A DNA stretch of 64,000 nucleotides, from contig VICG01000010.1 in the NCBI GenBank assembly GCA_008692225.1, positions 1,426,001-1,490,000 on the forward strand, written 5' to 3'. A program made the position numbers and the translations under genes. Of this stretch, positions 34,185 through 45,600 are shown piece by piece. The stretch is from Monilinia fructicola (lineage: Eukaryota; Ascomycota; Leotiomycetes; Helotiales; Sclerotiniaceae). Positions within the stretch are counted from its first letter, which is position 1. Every line of letters starts with the position of its first letter. The notes beneath the pieces were generated by a model that saw only the letters and a program-made list of their open reading frames with translations, searched no databases and was not told the DNA's origin.

Positions 34185-34872
34185 ATGACTTCCTGGCGCG
34201 ATGAATACATCAGAGCTCTACAAGAGCGGGACGAGCGAGAACAAGCTAGCTACCAGCGACTTGATCCACACTTTATAGACGCATGTGCGAGACCCCTCCC
34301 CAGATGAAAATTACCCAAAGTCTAACAGCTTTCCAAAAGATACCCAGCTTCTCGACCGAGTCTCTGCTCTGACCGCCGCAGCAGCGACCCACGACCCTTC
34401 ATCCAGCACCACAAACCCCGCATCTCTCTCCTCATCCGCGACATCCCAAAAGACCGCCCCCAAAACTGCTACCCAAACTCAGCCCAGTGCCTCCTCCGAG
34501 ATACTCCAACTCCGCGCTTCCTTAACAGAGGCACTGCGTTCCTCCTCGCACTTTCAATCGCGCCTCAAAACAACCGAAGCTTCCCTCCAGGCGTTACGCA
34601 TTAAAAGCACTGCGGAAGCTAAGCAGATAGAGACCTTAACTAGAGAACGAAATATTATGGAGAGGAAGATTAGAGACAGAGATGAGGAGTTGAGGGCCAA
34701 GACTAAGGGGTATCATGATGTGCAAGATGAGATGATTTCTCTGAATTTGCAGCTCAATATTGCTGAACAAAACACAAAGAGGTTAAAGGCGGAGAATAAG
34801 GAGTTAATTGATAGGTGGATGGCTCTCAAGGGAAGGGAAGCGGATGAAATGAATAGAACGTTTGGGACCTGA
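34185..34872 (+). CDS. ATG16: Autophagy protein 16
   Basis: Exons 34185-34284 and 34340-34872 (55-nt intron, GTGCGA donor, CTAAC branch, AAAAG acceptor); 210 aa. The N-terminus MTSWRDEYIRALQERDERE followed by FIDAYTQLLDRVSALTA matches the Atg5-binding helix of fungal Atg16. After a Ser/Thr/Ala linker, residues ~100-205 form a long coiled coil (LRASLTEAL ... RLKAENKELIDRWMALKGREADEMN) that dimerises the protein. Atg16 with Atg12-Atg5 acts as the E3-like complex for Atg8 lipidation at the phagophore. The length fits the short fungal form without WD repeats. Confidence 0.92.
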
Positions 34873-35139
34873 TTCAAGAAAGGCTAGTAATTATGAATCA
34901 TGCTTATAGCTCTCTATTCTAGAATCGCAGAAAGGTATGATATATGTATAAATAATCCCGCCGGTACAAATACATTCATCTATCCGTACAACTAGTTGAT
35001 ACCGGCTCGCTGTTGATACTCTGCGTACCTGAGTACCCAATACTCACTTACCTGCCCAATGGTATCAACTAATACAAGAAAACCCTTCCGCCCAGAGAAC
35101 CAAAAACTTACCCTACTCGTAAATATGCCCATTCACAAA
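34873..35139. other. Intergenic between convergent ATG16 and DOT1
   Basis: Short 3' region; nothing notable seen. Confidence 0.5.
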
Positions 35140-36858
35140 TCATCTTACACGAGCCCCTCGGGTCCTCCTCTCCTCTGATGACTTGTGATAATTAGCTACG
35201 ATGCTACTATCCTTTGTAGCAACATAGTAATTTCCTCCGCCAGTCATCCAACTAACGTCTCCTGAAGCAAATTCTTTCTTCTCGACTTGTAAGAGATTTC
35301 TCGGATTATGCAGATTATAATCATTTATAACGTGACCCTCCGGCACGAAACTCTTTAAACTCACAATCTTGCAACCCTCCTTTAGATCCAGGAATAAGTC
35401 CACGAGGCTTTGGTTCAAGGCGGGGTTGAAAACTTCATTGTTGACCAGAATGACATCAGCCCTCTTCATCGCCTCATGAATCTTTCTATTCTCCAGGAAA
35501 TTCCCTTCCTCAAGGTTAACAGATCCAGTGCTAAGGCCCCAAGCGCGACAACGGGCAAAAAACTCGGTTTTTTGAATAGAAGCAAGTTTACAGCAATTCG
35601 GCATGATTTCGCAGCCCCAACTTTCACAACCAATTTGTAGGGCAGCTTGAAGGACAACATTTCCGACTCCCGAGCCAAGATCTACGAAAACTTGATCGGC
35701 TTTCATACCAGTATCTTCCTTGAGAATTCGGGAAATAAATGGAAAATGGAGTTCGCCGAAAACATAATCTGTACCATTTTTGTATTTGGTGACCAATTCG
35801 ACTTGAGGAGATATTGCTCGATCGTAGACTTGCTTGAGCACCATTCCGTGCAGCCTAGATGATAGGGAATGCTTTTTATCTAGGTTATTTGCCAACGATC
35901 CATTTCTGGTGAGAGTACCGAGCGCTTCATTGTAAACTCCAACAGCATCTTTGAACTCGAGCAATCGATCCTTCAGCTCCTTCAGCTTCGCCTTATCTTT
36001 CGACTTGTGAGGTTTTTCCTCTCTAAGAGTTTTGCTGATGATGTTCTTCGCTTTATAAACCTGGCGAAGTATGCCACTGTGTTCATCTCCAAACGGAATG
36101 GCTTGCTCCTTAGTCATATATTCGTCTTTGACGATTTCCGCGATCTCATATATTTCTTCGTAAGGATTGATGAGCTCTTCTGGAATAGGATCGATGATTT
36201 CGCCTCCGGAGATGAGTTGGTATCTTCATTGGTGGTATTGATTAGCCTAGTTTTGACCCTCAAGTATTCAAGATTGCACTTGAGATGCGTACCTTTCTTT
36301 GCGACTAACGCTTGGATATCTTAGAAGGACGACCTCGCCCTCCTCCTTCTTTCTATCGCCAACTTTATCACCCCTCTTAGCTCGGCGCTTCGTAATCATG
36401 ACATCGGCCGCGTGTATCATTTTATATTCGGAGTCTTGATTATCATCAGCTTGAGTCAAAAAGGCATTTTTGTCCTTTAGGCTCCTCTTTAAATCAACTT
36501 CCATATTTTCCGATTTGACCTTTTTTGCTGGTATCGCAATCTCTTCATCACTATCGCTATCGCTCTCCAATGGTTGATGGCTTGGGCTTCTTCTTATTTT
36601 AGGATGCGAAACTTTTCCCGGGGCACGACCTCCACTGATTTCTCTCTCTTTCCTCTTCTTTCCTGGACCGGTCGCAGAGCTGGGGACTGCCAGTCTGCCA
36701 CGAGCGTCTGCGACACTCGGTGGAGGCGCTCCATTTCGAAGATTGCTACTGGATGTTCTGTTGGGTAACTTCGGCCTCGCAGGAACTTTTTCAGTTTTGT
36801 ATACTGGAGCCAAAGGCTTAAGTGTTGCAAATTTATGTCCCAGACCCAAAAAATCCAT
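35140..36858 (-). CDS. DOT1: Histone H3 lysine-79 methyltransferase
   Basis: Exon 1 36858-36293 and exon 2 36223-35140 (69-nt intron, GTACGC...AATGAAG); 549 aa. Residues ~1-190 are basic and disordered with an Asp/Ser patch (SDSDSDEE), as in fungal Dot1 N-termini that bind nucleosomes. The catalytic domain shows the D1/D2 loop region (YNEALGTLTR), FGELHFPFISRIL, SAM motif I VDLGSGVGNVVLQAAL, and the acidic-post motif WGCEIMPNCCKLA. Further on are GNFLEN, VILVNNEVFNPALNQ, LKEGCKIVSLKSFVP and SWMTGGGNYYV. All are standard for Dot1, so H3K79 methylation is secure by homology. The frame is intact. Confidence 0.95.
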
Positions 36859-38476
36859 AACTGCTATTCATCCAGAAGAAGTAATATTAAATATTTGATC
36901 CTCCCAAAATCATGAATTAATATATGTATATGTTGAAGTATCAAAATTGGAGTATTGTAAACAAAGAATGAATAGATTAGACTTGATATTGGAATATGTT
37001 GTACCAGTAGAGTAGAATGTCAATAGTACTAATAAGAGTTCTTGATACCCAGGTGGGTAAATAAATGTATGAGTGAGTCGGCAGGCACGATCAATCAAGG
37101 CTGCATTACCTCAAGCATGGATCTGCGCTAAAATAACGATATATTATCACGTGAATAGATGTATTGATCCGATAAGGAAATTATCAAATTGCCTGGGTGT
37201 ACAAGTGATAACTTCAAAGAGTATTTTGTTTGATTCGTTTGATTTTAGAATTAACAATTTATTCACTCAATGTGACCATTTGTTATCAGTGAATGAGGCT
37301 AGACCAAGTAATATTCACACCCTTAAATCATTATAAGGTTTTAGAAATATTCACATATATAGATATATATTTGAGCATATTATATTATATTGCTTCTATT
37401 TATCCATTGTTGTCAGAACAATAACATCCATGGATCCCAGAAAAAAAATGTTTATTTCTTTTGGTTTCCACATATAGATAAAGAAAGACACTACTAGTAT
37501 AGTCGATAGATGCATAAGAACCTTCTAGATGTAGTTAACTTCATTTGGATTTGACTTCTACCTACAGTACCCGACCCTACCTGCATGTTATGTTATGTTC
37601 ACATTTAGAATCACCACAAGAGCCGTGGAGGCCTTGATCATAAGTAAGCCTCATCCATTTTCATTTGCATTTGCATTTGCATTTTCATCTTCATCTGCAT
37701 CTTTATCTTCATCTTTTCCCCAAATATCGATCTTAGAAGTGTAAACATAAAGGAGAAATCAAGTTAACAGCCTATCCCATCTAAATGTCTTTCTTGCTCA
37801 TAATCATCTCATGTCACATTATCATTCAATCCCAACGCATGCTCTCACTCATGGTTCTATTACATACTAGGTAGGTATGCCCAAATATGAACCAAAACGT
37901 TAAAGCGTCAACAGGATAACATAATGATCAGAAGCAAATGACCCATATGACAAGGGAAAGTGTGAGGATTGTTCATTGCTCGTCTGAAAGTCTGAAATAA
38001 ATAACTTTTGGATGCCCAGATTCTTTGGTAAGATAGGAGAGCATATTATAGTGACCTCACACCAAAGGACCAAGAAAGACCCATGTGTATAAGGTGAGGG
38101 ATAGTCAATCGACAACACCTATACGCCGGAAAAGGTAAACAACATGTGTGCAAAGACCGCCCATATGCAATCTAGATGTTACTAGTATAGAAGAGTAAGG
38201 AGCGAGGTAAAGGGGATTCCAGAAAGCTTTTGTTATTCTGCAAGCCTGTGGCATAAGTTTGGACCAGTGATGCTGAAAGTGGGCTTGATGAAATCTAGGC
38301 ACAAAGATTGATGTAGATCCAACGCCGAAGGGAATCGTTTTGAAAATTGAGAAACAGGTTATTTCTTTTGCCATTTGGGAGCATTGAAATTATCACACTA
38401 TGCTCAGTGCGCCGAGAATGCATGCTCGGTTTGTCAATGTTATTTTTAAAACATGATGCCTCTCAAAACCCGACAT
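36859..38476. other. Intergenic, 1.6 kb, no supported gene
   Basis: Promoter of DOT1 and 3' flank of the eIF4B gene. Contains CATTTG/CATCTT repeats (37660-37715) and ACTAGGTAGGTA at 37867. No coding or RNA feature is supported. Confidence 0.5.
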
Positions 38477-40627
38477 CTAAGAAGCAATAGCACGTTGTCC
38501 TGCGTTTCCGCCACGGTTGTTTTTCTTAGGTTTAGACACCATGCTCCAGCCATCCTCCTCCATAACTGCAGTTTCGGCCGCCGCGACAGGATTCTGTGCT
38601 GGCGCAGCAGCGTTTTGTCCACCATTTGTGTTTTGCCTATAGTTTCTTCCTCCATCATTATGTCTTGGACCTCTTGGTACATGGTGACCATCACCTCTAC
38701 CCCTTGGCCCTTTGGGAATATCATCCCTGGGTGGTTTGGGGCCATTTGATGCGCGTCTCCAAGCACCAGTATCGGATGGTTTTGGTCGGGCGTCCCGAAC
38801 AATCTCTTTTGGTTTGACCGCCTTATCGTCAACAATCTCGCCATTTGCATTCTCAGTTTCGATCGTCTCTGCTTCCTTTGGTGCTCCTTCACCTTCACGA
38901 TCAAGGATCTCAACCTTCTTCTCGTTGTCTTCAGTTTCCTTGGCTTTGGCAGCTTCTCTTTCCTGTCTAGCCTTTTCGTCGGCATCCTTCTTCTCTTTGA
39001 TGGCTTGTTGTCGCTTTTCCTCGATTTCTTTCTCCTTGGCAGCTGTATCAATTGGGCGAGCAGCTCCAAATGGGCTTGCCTTTGCATCTCCAGTAGTAGC
39101 TGAAGAGGAGGAGTCGGCAGGAGCCTCGGAAACGGTGCGCTTTGCGAGGTTTAATCTCGGTCTGCCACCAGTGGGGGCAGATGGGAGGGCTGGAGAAGCT
39201 GGCGCCTCGCTGCCTTCACGGGATGTAATGGGTGACTTTGCCGCAGATGCAGCTGGTGGGTCGGGTCGCATCTTGCTACGCCATTGGTTGTCTTGATCGG
39301 CAGCAGTGGGGGCGCGCTCGACGGCTGGTCGCTCCTGAAATTCGCGTCTGGGTGGTCTGGATCCTTCTTGAGAACCGGAGCCTTGAGCTTGAGATCTACC
39401 TTCACCCCAAGCAGCTGGCGAAGCTTTGCGGTCTCTGAAACCTTCAGCTCTAGGTCCATCGTTTGTTCTTGGTCTGCCACCTTCTCTTGGAGCACGTTCT
39501 TGTTGGATGATGGGGGAAAGTGGGCCCTTTCGCTCCCAGTTTCCAAAGTCTCGAACTTTGCCATCACTCTCGGGCTCACGGGGGGCTCTGCGCTCGCCAC
39601 CTTCCTCACCAAAACGGCTGGATTGATATCCTCGATCGGAAGTGCGACGATCTCCTCCACGGCCTGGCAAATCTGGAAGAGGTCCCTTTCTGCTCCAATC
39701 TCCGAGTTCTCGTACATCTGGACGGTCACCACGATCCTTTGCTATAGTATGATTTAGTGGATGTGCGCAAAAGAAATGAGAATTGCAGCAAACTTACGGG
39801 GATCGGCAACGCTAATTCTGATATTACGTCCCTGGAATTGACTTCCATTCAAAGTCAAGGCAGATTTAAGACCTTCTAAAGAGCCAAACTCGGCATATCC
39901 GAATCCCTTAGGTTTCATTTCCATTTTATCCTCAATGATGCGAACATTGATACACTCGCAGCCGACGAAAAATTCGTTGACATCGCCGATGGTGGCATCG
40001 AATGAAAGGTTTCCAAGATGAACAGTATAAGGCGGCTTGTCTGGAAGAGGGAGTTCCTCGCGGACGGAATAACCTATTGCGAATTAGAATCATAAATTTC
40101 ATCGGAAAAGGGACACTTAAAGGGAAGTGTCGTGAAACTTACCCCCAGAATTGTTACCATAAGTACCAGTAGTAGAGCTGTAGGTACGTCTCTCATTGTT
40201 GCTTCCACCATAACCGGAAGGACGTGAGTCTATTATAGTCAGTAATCATGTATCCTTGCACAATTGACCATGACCAATTTGCGCGTTTGCAACTACATAC
40301 CGGCTGAAGAAGAGACGAATTAGTAAATTTAGACATCAACATACGAATGGATGGGACTTACAAACTGGCATATCTTCCATTTCATCGGCCCATGATCCTA
40401 ACTCTGGCTTGATATCAGCATATATTTATTGTGCGAGGACGGGTAGGAATTCATACTCTCATCAGCCAAGAAGGTCCCGAGGGACATCTTCTGCTGTTCC
40501 TTCTTCTTAGGAGCTATGACACAAATACAATTAGCCATCGCACATTCAATAACTTCCAGACCCACAGCGACGACATCATGATCGCAACAGTCGATGAACG
40601 ATTGGTGAGAGGGGGGGGCTTACCCAT
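38477..40627 (-). CDS. TIF3: Translation initiation factor eIF4B (Tif3-like)
   Basis: Exons: 40627-40624 (four bases, ATGG), 40513-40457, 40403-40362, possibly 40303-40301 (three bases), 40229-40143, 40073-39798, 39741-38477; 577 aa with the 3-nt exon or 576 without. The N-terminus APKKKEQQKMSLGTFLADE and SWADEMEDMPV is typical of fungal eIF4B. An RRM follows: YTVHLGNLSF (RNP2) and KPKGFGYAEF (RNP1). Then come repeats of the type ELGDWSRKGPLPDLPGR / DFGNWERKGPLSP, an Arg/Gly-rich region, a Glu/Lys coiled stretch, and an RGG-like tail. eIF4B stimulates the eIF4A helicase at the 40S subunit. The frame is intact. Confidence 0.85.
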
Positions 40628-41144
40628 GATTGCGGTTTTCTTTTAGGACACTGCGCAAAGGGATTTGCGCGTTGTCCAAGACAGAGTATTGAAGGAAATT
40701 TAAAGTCCTTCAATAGATCGTGTGTGTTTGGTGTTAAGGCTATTGAATATTCGAGGCTCGTCGAATATATTTTTTTTGGTGTTTGGGTGGAAGAGTCGAG
40801 GTTCTTCTTGGTGGGTTGGAATCCAAAATGGAAGAATTATTCAACGTGCGAAAGTTTTACCAGGGTTGTGCGAAATTAGTGGGGCTGATTCTTGACTAGT
40901 GCCGTGTTGGGTATTAGTGAGTTTGCGTTTTGTTCCGTTTGTATAGAATTTGCAACGAACCTTGGAAATTGTATAAAGCGATAACGAATGGAGAAATCCA
41001 GTAATGAATAAATAGAATATTTAGTTAATAAATAAATAAATAGAATGTTTAGTTTATATGATTAAATGATTTACGGTTTTGATTGTTGTTTAAGTTGAAA
41101 CTAATAAGCGATTGAGAGACGGTATATAAAGAGAATTCGATATT

Positions 41145-41182
<38 letters not shown>

Positions 41183-41475
41183 ATTTGTTTGTATCATTTT
41201 GTATTATTTATATAATTTAAGTAAACAATAGAATTGAATAGTCAAATAAATCGAAATTTTATCCACAGAGTATAATAGATAGAAACCTTTATCTAATTAG
41301 CGACTCTAATTTTATATTTATCAAATCGACTTATCAACGTTCTTATATCTATCACCTGGGCATTATTTATTAATCTTAATCTGGAAATGATATCATGATA
41401 TAAACTTCACTTATTATTATTATTACTATCATCATCATACTCACGTACAAGGTCCGAATTTTTAGTAAAATTACT
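40628..41475. promoter_or_regulatory. Divergent promoter region of TIF3 and the Tim17-like gene
   Basis: AT-rich 848-bp gap between head-to-head genes, containing an (AT)n microsatellite near 41146-41178. No specific site is recognised. Confidence 0.4.
41146..41178. repeat. (AT)n microsatellite
   Basis: About 16 AT units in an AT-rich intergenic stretch. Confidence 0.9.
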
Positions 41476-42419
41476 ATGCAGCCAAATTCTTGTTCCATTC
41501 GGAAAATAAGAGACAATATGACAACCTCGGGAGACTCCTCCTCCTCAACGGCTTCTGCTTCTCCCAGCCAATCTCAGAATCTCAAAGAGGATAATTTGCC
41601 TCCTGGGTTGATGGATATTGTTGGACCGGCTCTACAATTTGGCGGTCTTTCTGGTATGTTCTGATCTCGTCTGTCTTGGCTCCTGTTCGTGTAATCCATC
41701 ACTTGGTGCGCCTCACCACCACCACCCATTCTCGTCTTCACAATCACGTGTAAATCTTTCTACAATGTCGACGACCATCATTGCCATTTCGTAAACACAT
41801 TGACCTGGCAACACATCTGGACCTCCCGGTACCATCAGAGCTAACACGCCCCGTAGCACTTTCGGGTACGATAGTCGGTGGATTTTCAGGTATTCTTGTG
41901 TCTCGCACCCCGGTCCTCTTTGCCGTCGCCAGCTCTATCCAATGGGGTATCCTGGGCACTACCTTCTGGGGAACCCGCACTGCTCTTCTTTCTCGTTATA
42001 AAACCGCCTCCATATACCCAACACCACAAGAGAAAGCCCTGTCTACCAGCCTGGCTGCGTCTCTTGCCGGTGCTACTGGGGGTATACTGCGTGGACCAAA
42101 AAACGTCCTGCCTGGGTTTGTCGTGTTTGGGGCAGCAGGGTATGTGGGACAAAAGATCTATGATGCGGTGGATGAGAGAAAGTTGGAGGAAATGAGGTTG
42201 GAGGAAGGTGGGAAGAAGAACAGCGAGGAAGGTTGGGTGAATTCAAAATGGGTGCCTTGGAAAAAGCTAACCGATGATGAGTATGAGGGAATGTTGAAGG
42301 AAAGATTGTTGAAGGTCGATGCGGAGATTGCTATTTTGGATGAAAATTTGGATTCTTTAAAGGCGCAGCAAAATAGTGAGGCACAAAAGCTGGAAGGAAG
42401 AAATGAAAAAAAGCTCTAG
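41476..42419 (+). CDS. Tim17/Tim22-like (PRAT-type) small membrane protein, probably mitochondrial
   Basis: Exon 1 41476-41653 and exon 2 41857-42419; 246 aa, or 232 aa from the second ATG at 41518, which may be the real start. The 203-nt intron ends 15 bases after a CTAAC branch. A Ser-rich N-terminus precedes about four short hydrophobic segments rich in Gly (LQFGGLSGALSGTIVGGFSGIL; PVLFAVASSIQWGILGTTFWG; TSLAASLAGATGGILRG; NVLPGFVVFGAAGYVGQ). A charged helical C-terminus (LEEMRLEEGG... LKERLLKVDAEIAILDENLDSL) ends the protein. Gly-rich paired helices with GGILRG resemble the Tim17/22/23 superfamily, but the full PRAT motif is not exact. Function unknown. Confidence 0.55.
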
Positions 42420-42672
42420 CTACCTGAATGGCTGGATAATTCCTATACCCAACTGAGATCCAAATGCCAATCACAAAACTTTTGGCGTTCGCTTTATATG
42501 CGACTACCAAAATCTCCGTGATGGAGATCTTAAAACACAACATTTGGTTTACTTTAACATATGAGATTCGATTGACTTTATGGTACATGTACATTACGCC
42601 ATCCATTTTAACCCTACCCATCATTTGCCACACAAGGCTTTTTGGTATCTTCTTGTCAACCACCGTGTCCCA
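42420..42672. other. Intergenic between convergent genes
   Basis: Short 3' region between the Tim17-like gene and RRP5; no feature seen. Confidence 0.5.
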
Positions 42673-45600
42673 TCATTCCTCATCATCCTGCTTCTCAGAT
42701 CTACTCCTAACCCACTCCGCGGCGATTGCTGCTACTTTCTCTTGTGACTTTTTGTCACCATTAACCTTCTCCCACTCGCTCCATCGCTTGAACCACCCCT
42801 TTGCACCCTTCGGTTTCAATCCCTTGATTCTAGCCACTCGTTCAAATACCCCTCTGACAATGCTCTTGTCTCCTGCCTTGATCTCCAGATCCAGGAGCTG
42901 ACCCCAAATATCTAATCTTTTATTCCATTTCGCCAACACACCTTCGAAGATTGTGCGTCCGCGTTCCGGAGAACCGTGTTCGGAGCGGAACTCTAGAGCT
43001 GCAAACTTGAGAGTCAAAGGGAGATGTGTGTGCGGAGGAAGGGATTGAGTTGCACGTGGAAGGAGAGCACGACCGCGATCAGGGGACCCAAGAGTATTGA
43101 AAAGGAAGTGTGCGTAATTAACCCACACGGTGGGAGATTGTGAGAACTTCTTGGTAAGGATTTGAAAGAGTTCATCAGCTTTCTGTAATTATGTCAGTTC
43201 GAATATTCAGAAATATATGGGGCTATTCCTTACCTCATGTTTGCCAGATTGAATATAGATACTAGCCAGCCTCTCGTGAACTTCTTGGGCATCATTGTAC
43301 TGGCAAGCGCGTTTGAATACCTCTTCAACAGTCTCATCGCTTCCGTATGCAATCTCCAAATTGAGAAGAGCAAGCCAAATGTTGAGCTTTTCGGTTTCCT
43401 CGCGTATATTGATAGTCTTGATTGCACGCTCCGCAATCTCTCTAGCTTTGTCTAGCTCGCTGAGTTGCATTTGGAAAGCCATGTACTGGGTCCAGAGGCT
43501 GGAGGAGTCTGGTTGGCCGAGTAGGAGACGCTCGAAATCACTGACAGACTGCGGTCCGTTTGCATCAAGGTCACCTGTTCTATCGATCTTGATATCGGCC
43601 TTTCTCTTCTTCTTTTTGGGCTTCTCTCCAGCGCCTTCGTCGTCCGAGTCCGCGTTAGATTGGCCATCCGCTTGATCCAGTATATCAGCAGACCAATCAA
43701 ACCCACCGGCGCTAAGGGCAGGAACATCATCTCCGGCATCTGGCATTTCCTCATCGGAATCAGAGGCTTCATTTCCATCTTCTGCAGCACTTTCAAGGTC
43801 TTGCACATCATCGAGGTCAATGCCACCTTCACTGTCATCATCATCATCGTCGTCATCATCGTCAAGATCCATATTATCGAGCTTGACACCTTCCACACCA
43901 TCATCCTCACTCTCATCTTCGGATCCTTCATCAAAATGCGAAGCCTTCATAGAGAAACTTATGCGTTTCTTCTCAGGGTCCATCTTCAATACAATGGCTT
44001 TGACCTCATCACCCTCGGAATACAGCTTTTTGACATCATGTACGCGCTTTTCAGCCATTTCACTCTGATGGCAAAGACCGCTCACATTTGCTGAGCCATC
44101 GACAACAATGAAGACGCCAAAATCCTCGACTTTACGAATTTTTCCAGTAATAACTTGGTTCACCTGGATATCGTTGAATGTCAAAGGTGCAATGTAATCT
44201 TTGTCGATGACCGAAGGTTTAAGATTCAATTGGATATGGTTCAGAACCTCGTCAACAACTGTGACTTTGCCTTTGACCAATTGGTCCACTTGGAATTCAG
44301 ACTTCCAATCCTTAATATATGAATCTGAAAGATCTGAAATGCGAACATATGCCGTTACGTTACCGCCCAAGTTCACAAATAGGCCCTTGTCAGCAACATG
44401 TTTGACAAATCCTCGCACAATATCGTTTACTTTCAATTGCGAAATTGATGAGATTTCTGGATCTTGAACCGGCGCCGAGGAATTCATGACTCTAGATGCT
44501 CGAGTCGATAGTCTAACACGTTTGTTTGGGATATCGAGATCAGTGACGCAAACTCGAACGATGTCGTTCTTGGAGTACTTGGATGGATCGGCTTCCGAAT
44601 AGTCGTCACAGAGGTCCGTAAGGTTTATGGGCGCGGAGATGCTATCAGTGAGCTGCACCATCACCTGTCTTTCATTGACTCTGGTTACTTTTCCTGGTAC
44701 AATCATGCCTTTGCTTAGTTTGTCGAAAGTAAGAGCCTCCGAATCTTGACCAGAGCGAGCGGTCAAATCTAGACGGTTTGTTTCGACATCCACACTCTTG
44801 ACCCGAACCCTGATGGCAGATCCAACAGGGAAGTTTGCCTCTAGATCCTTCAACAATGACACGTCATCCGATACATCCAGAGCGCTGATGCGACCACGTA
44901 CGTTAGGAGACAGGTTAACCCAAAGACAATCGGCTCCAACATTGTTGACGAATGCTAACCAGGAAGAGCCGACCTCAATTTTGTCCAAAGAAATAGGGTC
45001 CTGGGCATCTTCGGTTTGATCACTGGGCTTAGCTGATAGTTCAAAGACCAAGGTCTTACCAGATCTATGACTGATAGGTAGGAAACGATGATTACGCGCA
45101 TCATGTATTCCTAATACGCGAACATCAATTATTTGCTTCGGCGAGAATGACTTCAGTGGTTGTTTCTTGGACTTAATGTCCGACCAAGAATCAAAGGCTT
45201 GCGACACATCAATTCGACCTTGGATGTTATCGGCGAGTTGTACGTTCACCTGGGTATCCTTAACAGAAGATACTTTTGCTTTTGTCAGTAGTCCAAGTGT
45301 AATATCATCAATGCTCTTGATGTTTTCATCGATAGGGTTAACAGCTGGCTGATTGGTACCAGGGGTCAAAGGTTCCTGGGCCTTCTTGTCAGAAGTGGCA
45401 TCAGACATTGATAAGAGGAATCTCCGCTGTCCATGGTCGACGGCAAGAACCTTGACTTCTACTGTTTGATATTTTTTGAATCCAAAATCTGGCAAACGAA
45501 GGTTCTTCTCAGAAATTTTGTTCTTAGGCAAAAGTCCGGTGAGACTGCCTCCGAACTGCACGAAAACAGCTGTTAGGGTTATATTTTTGACGAATCCATG

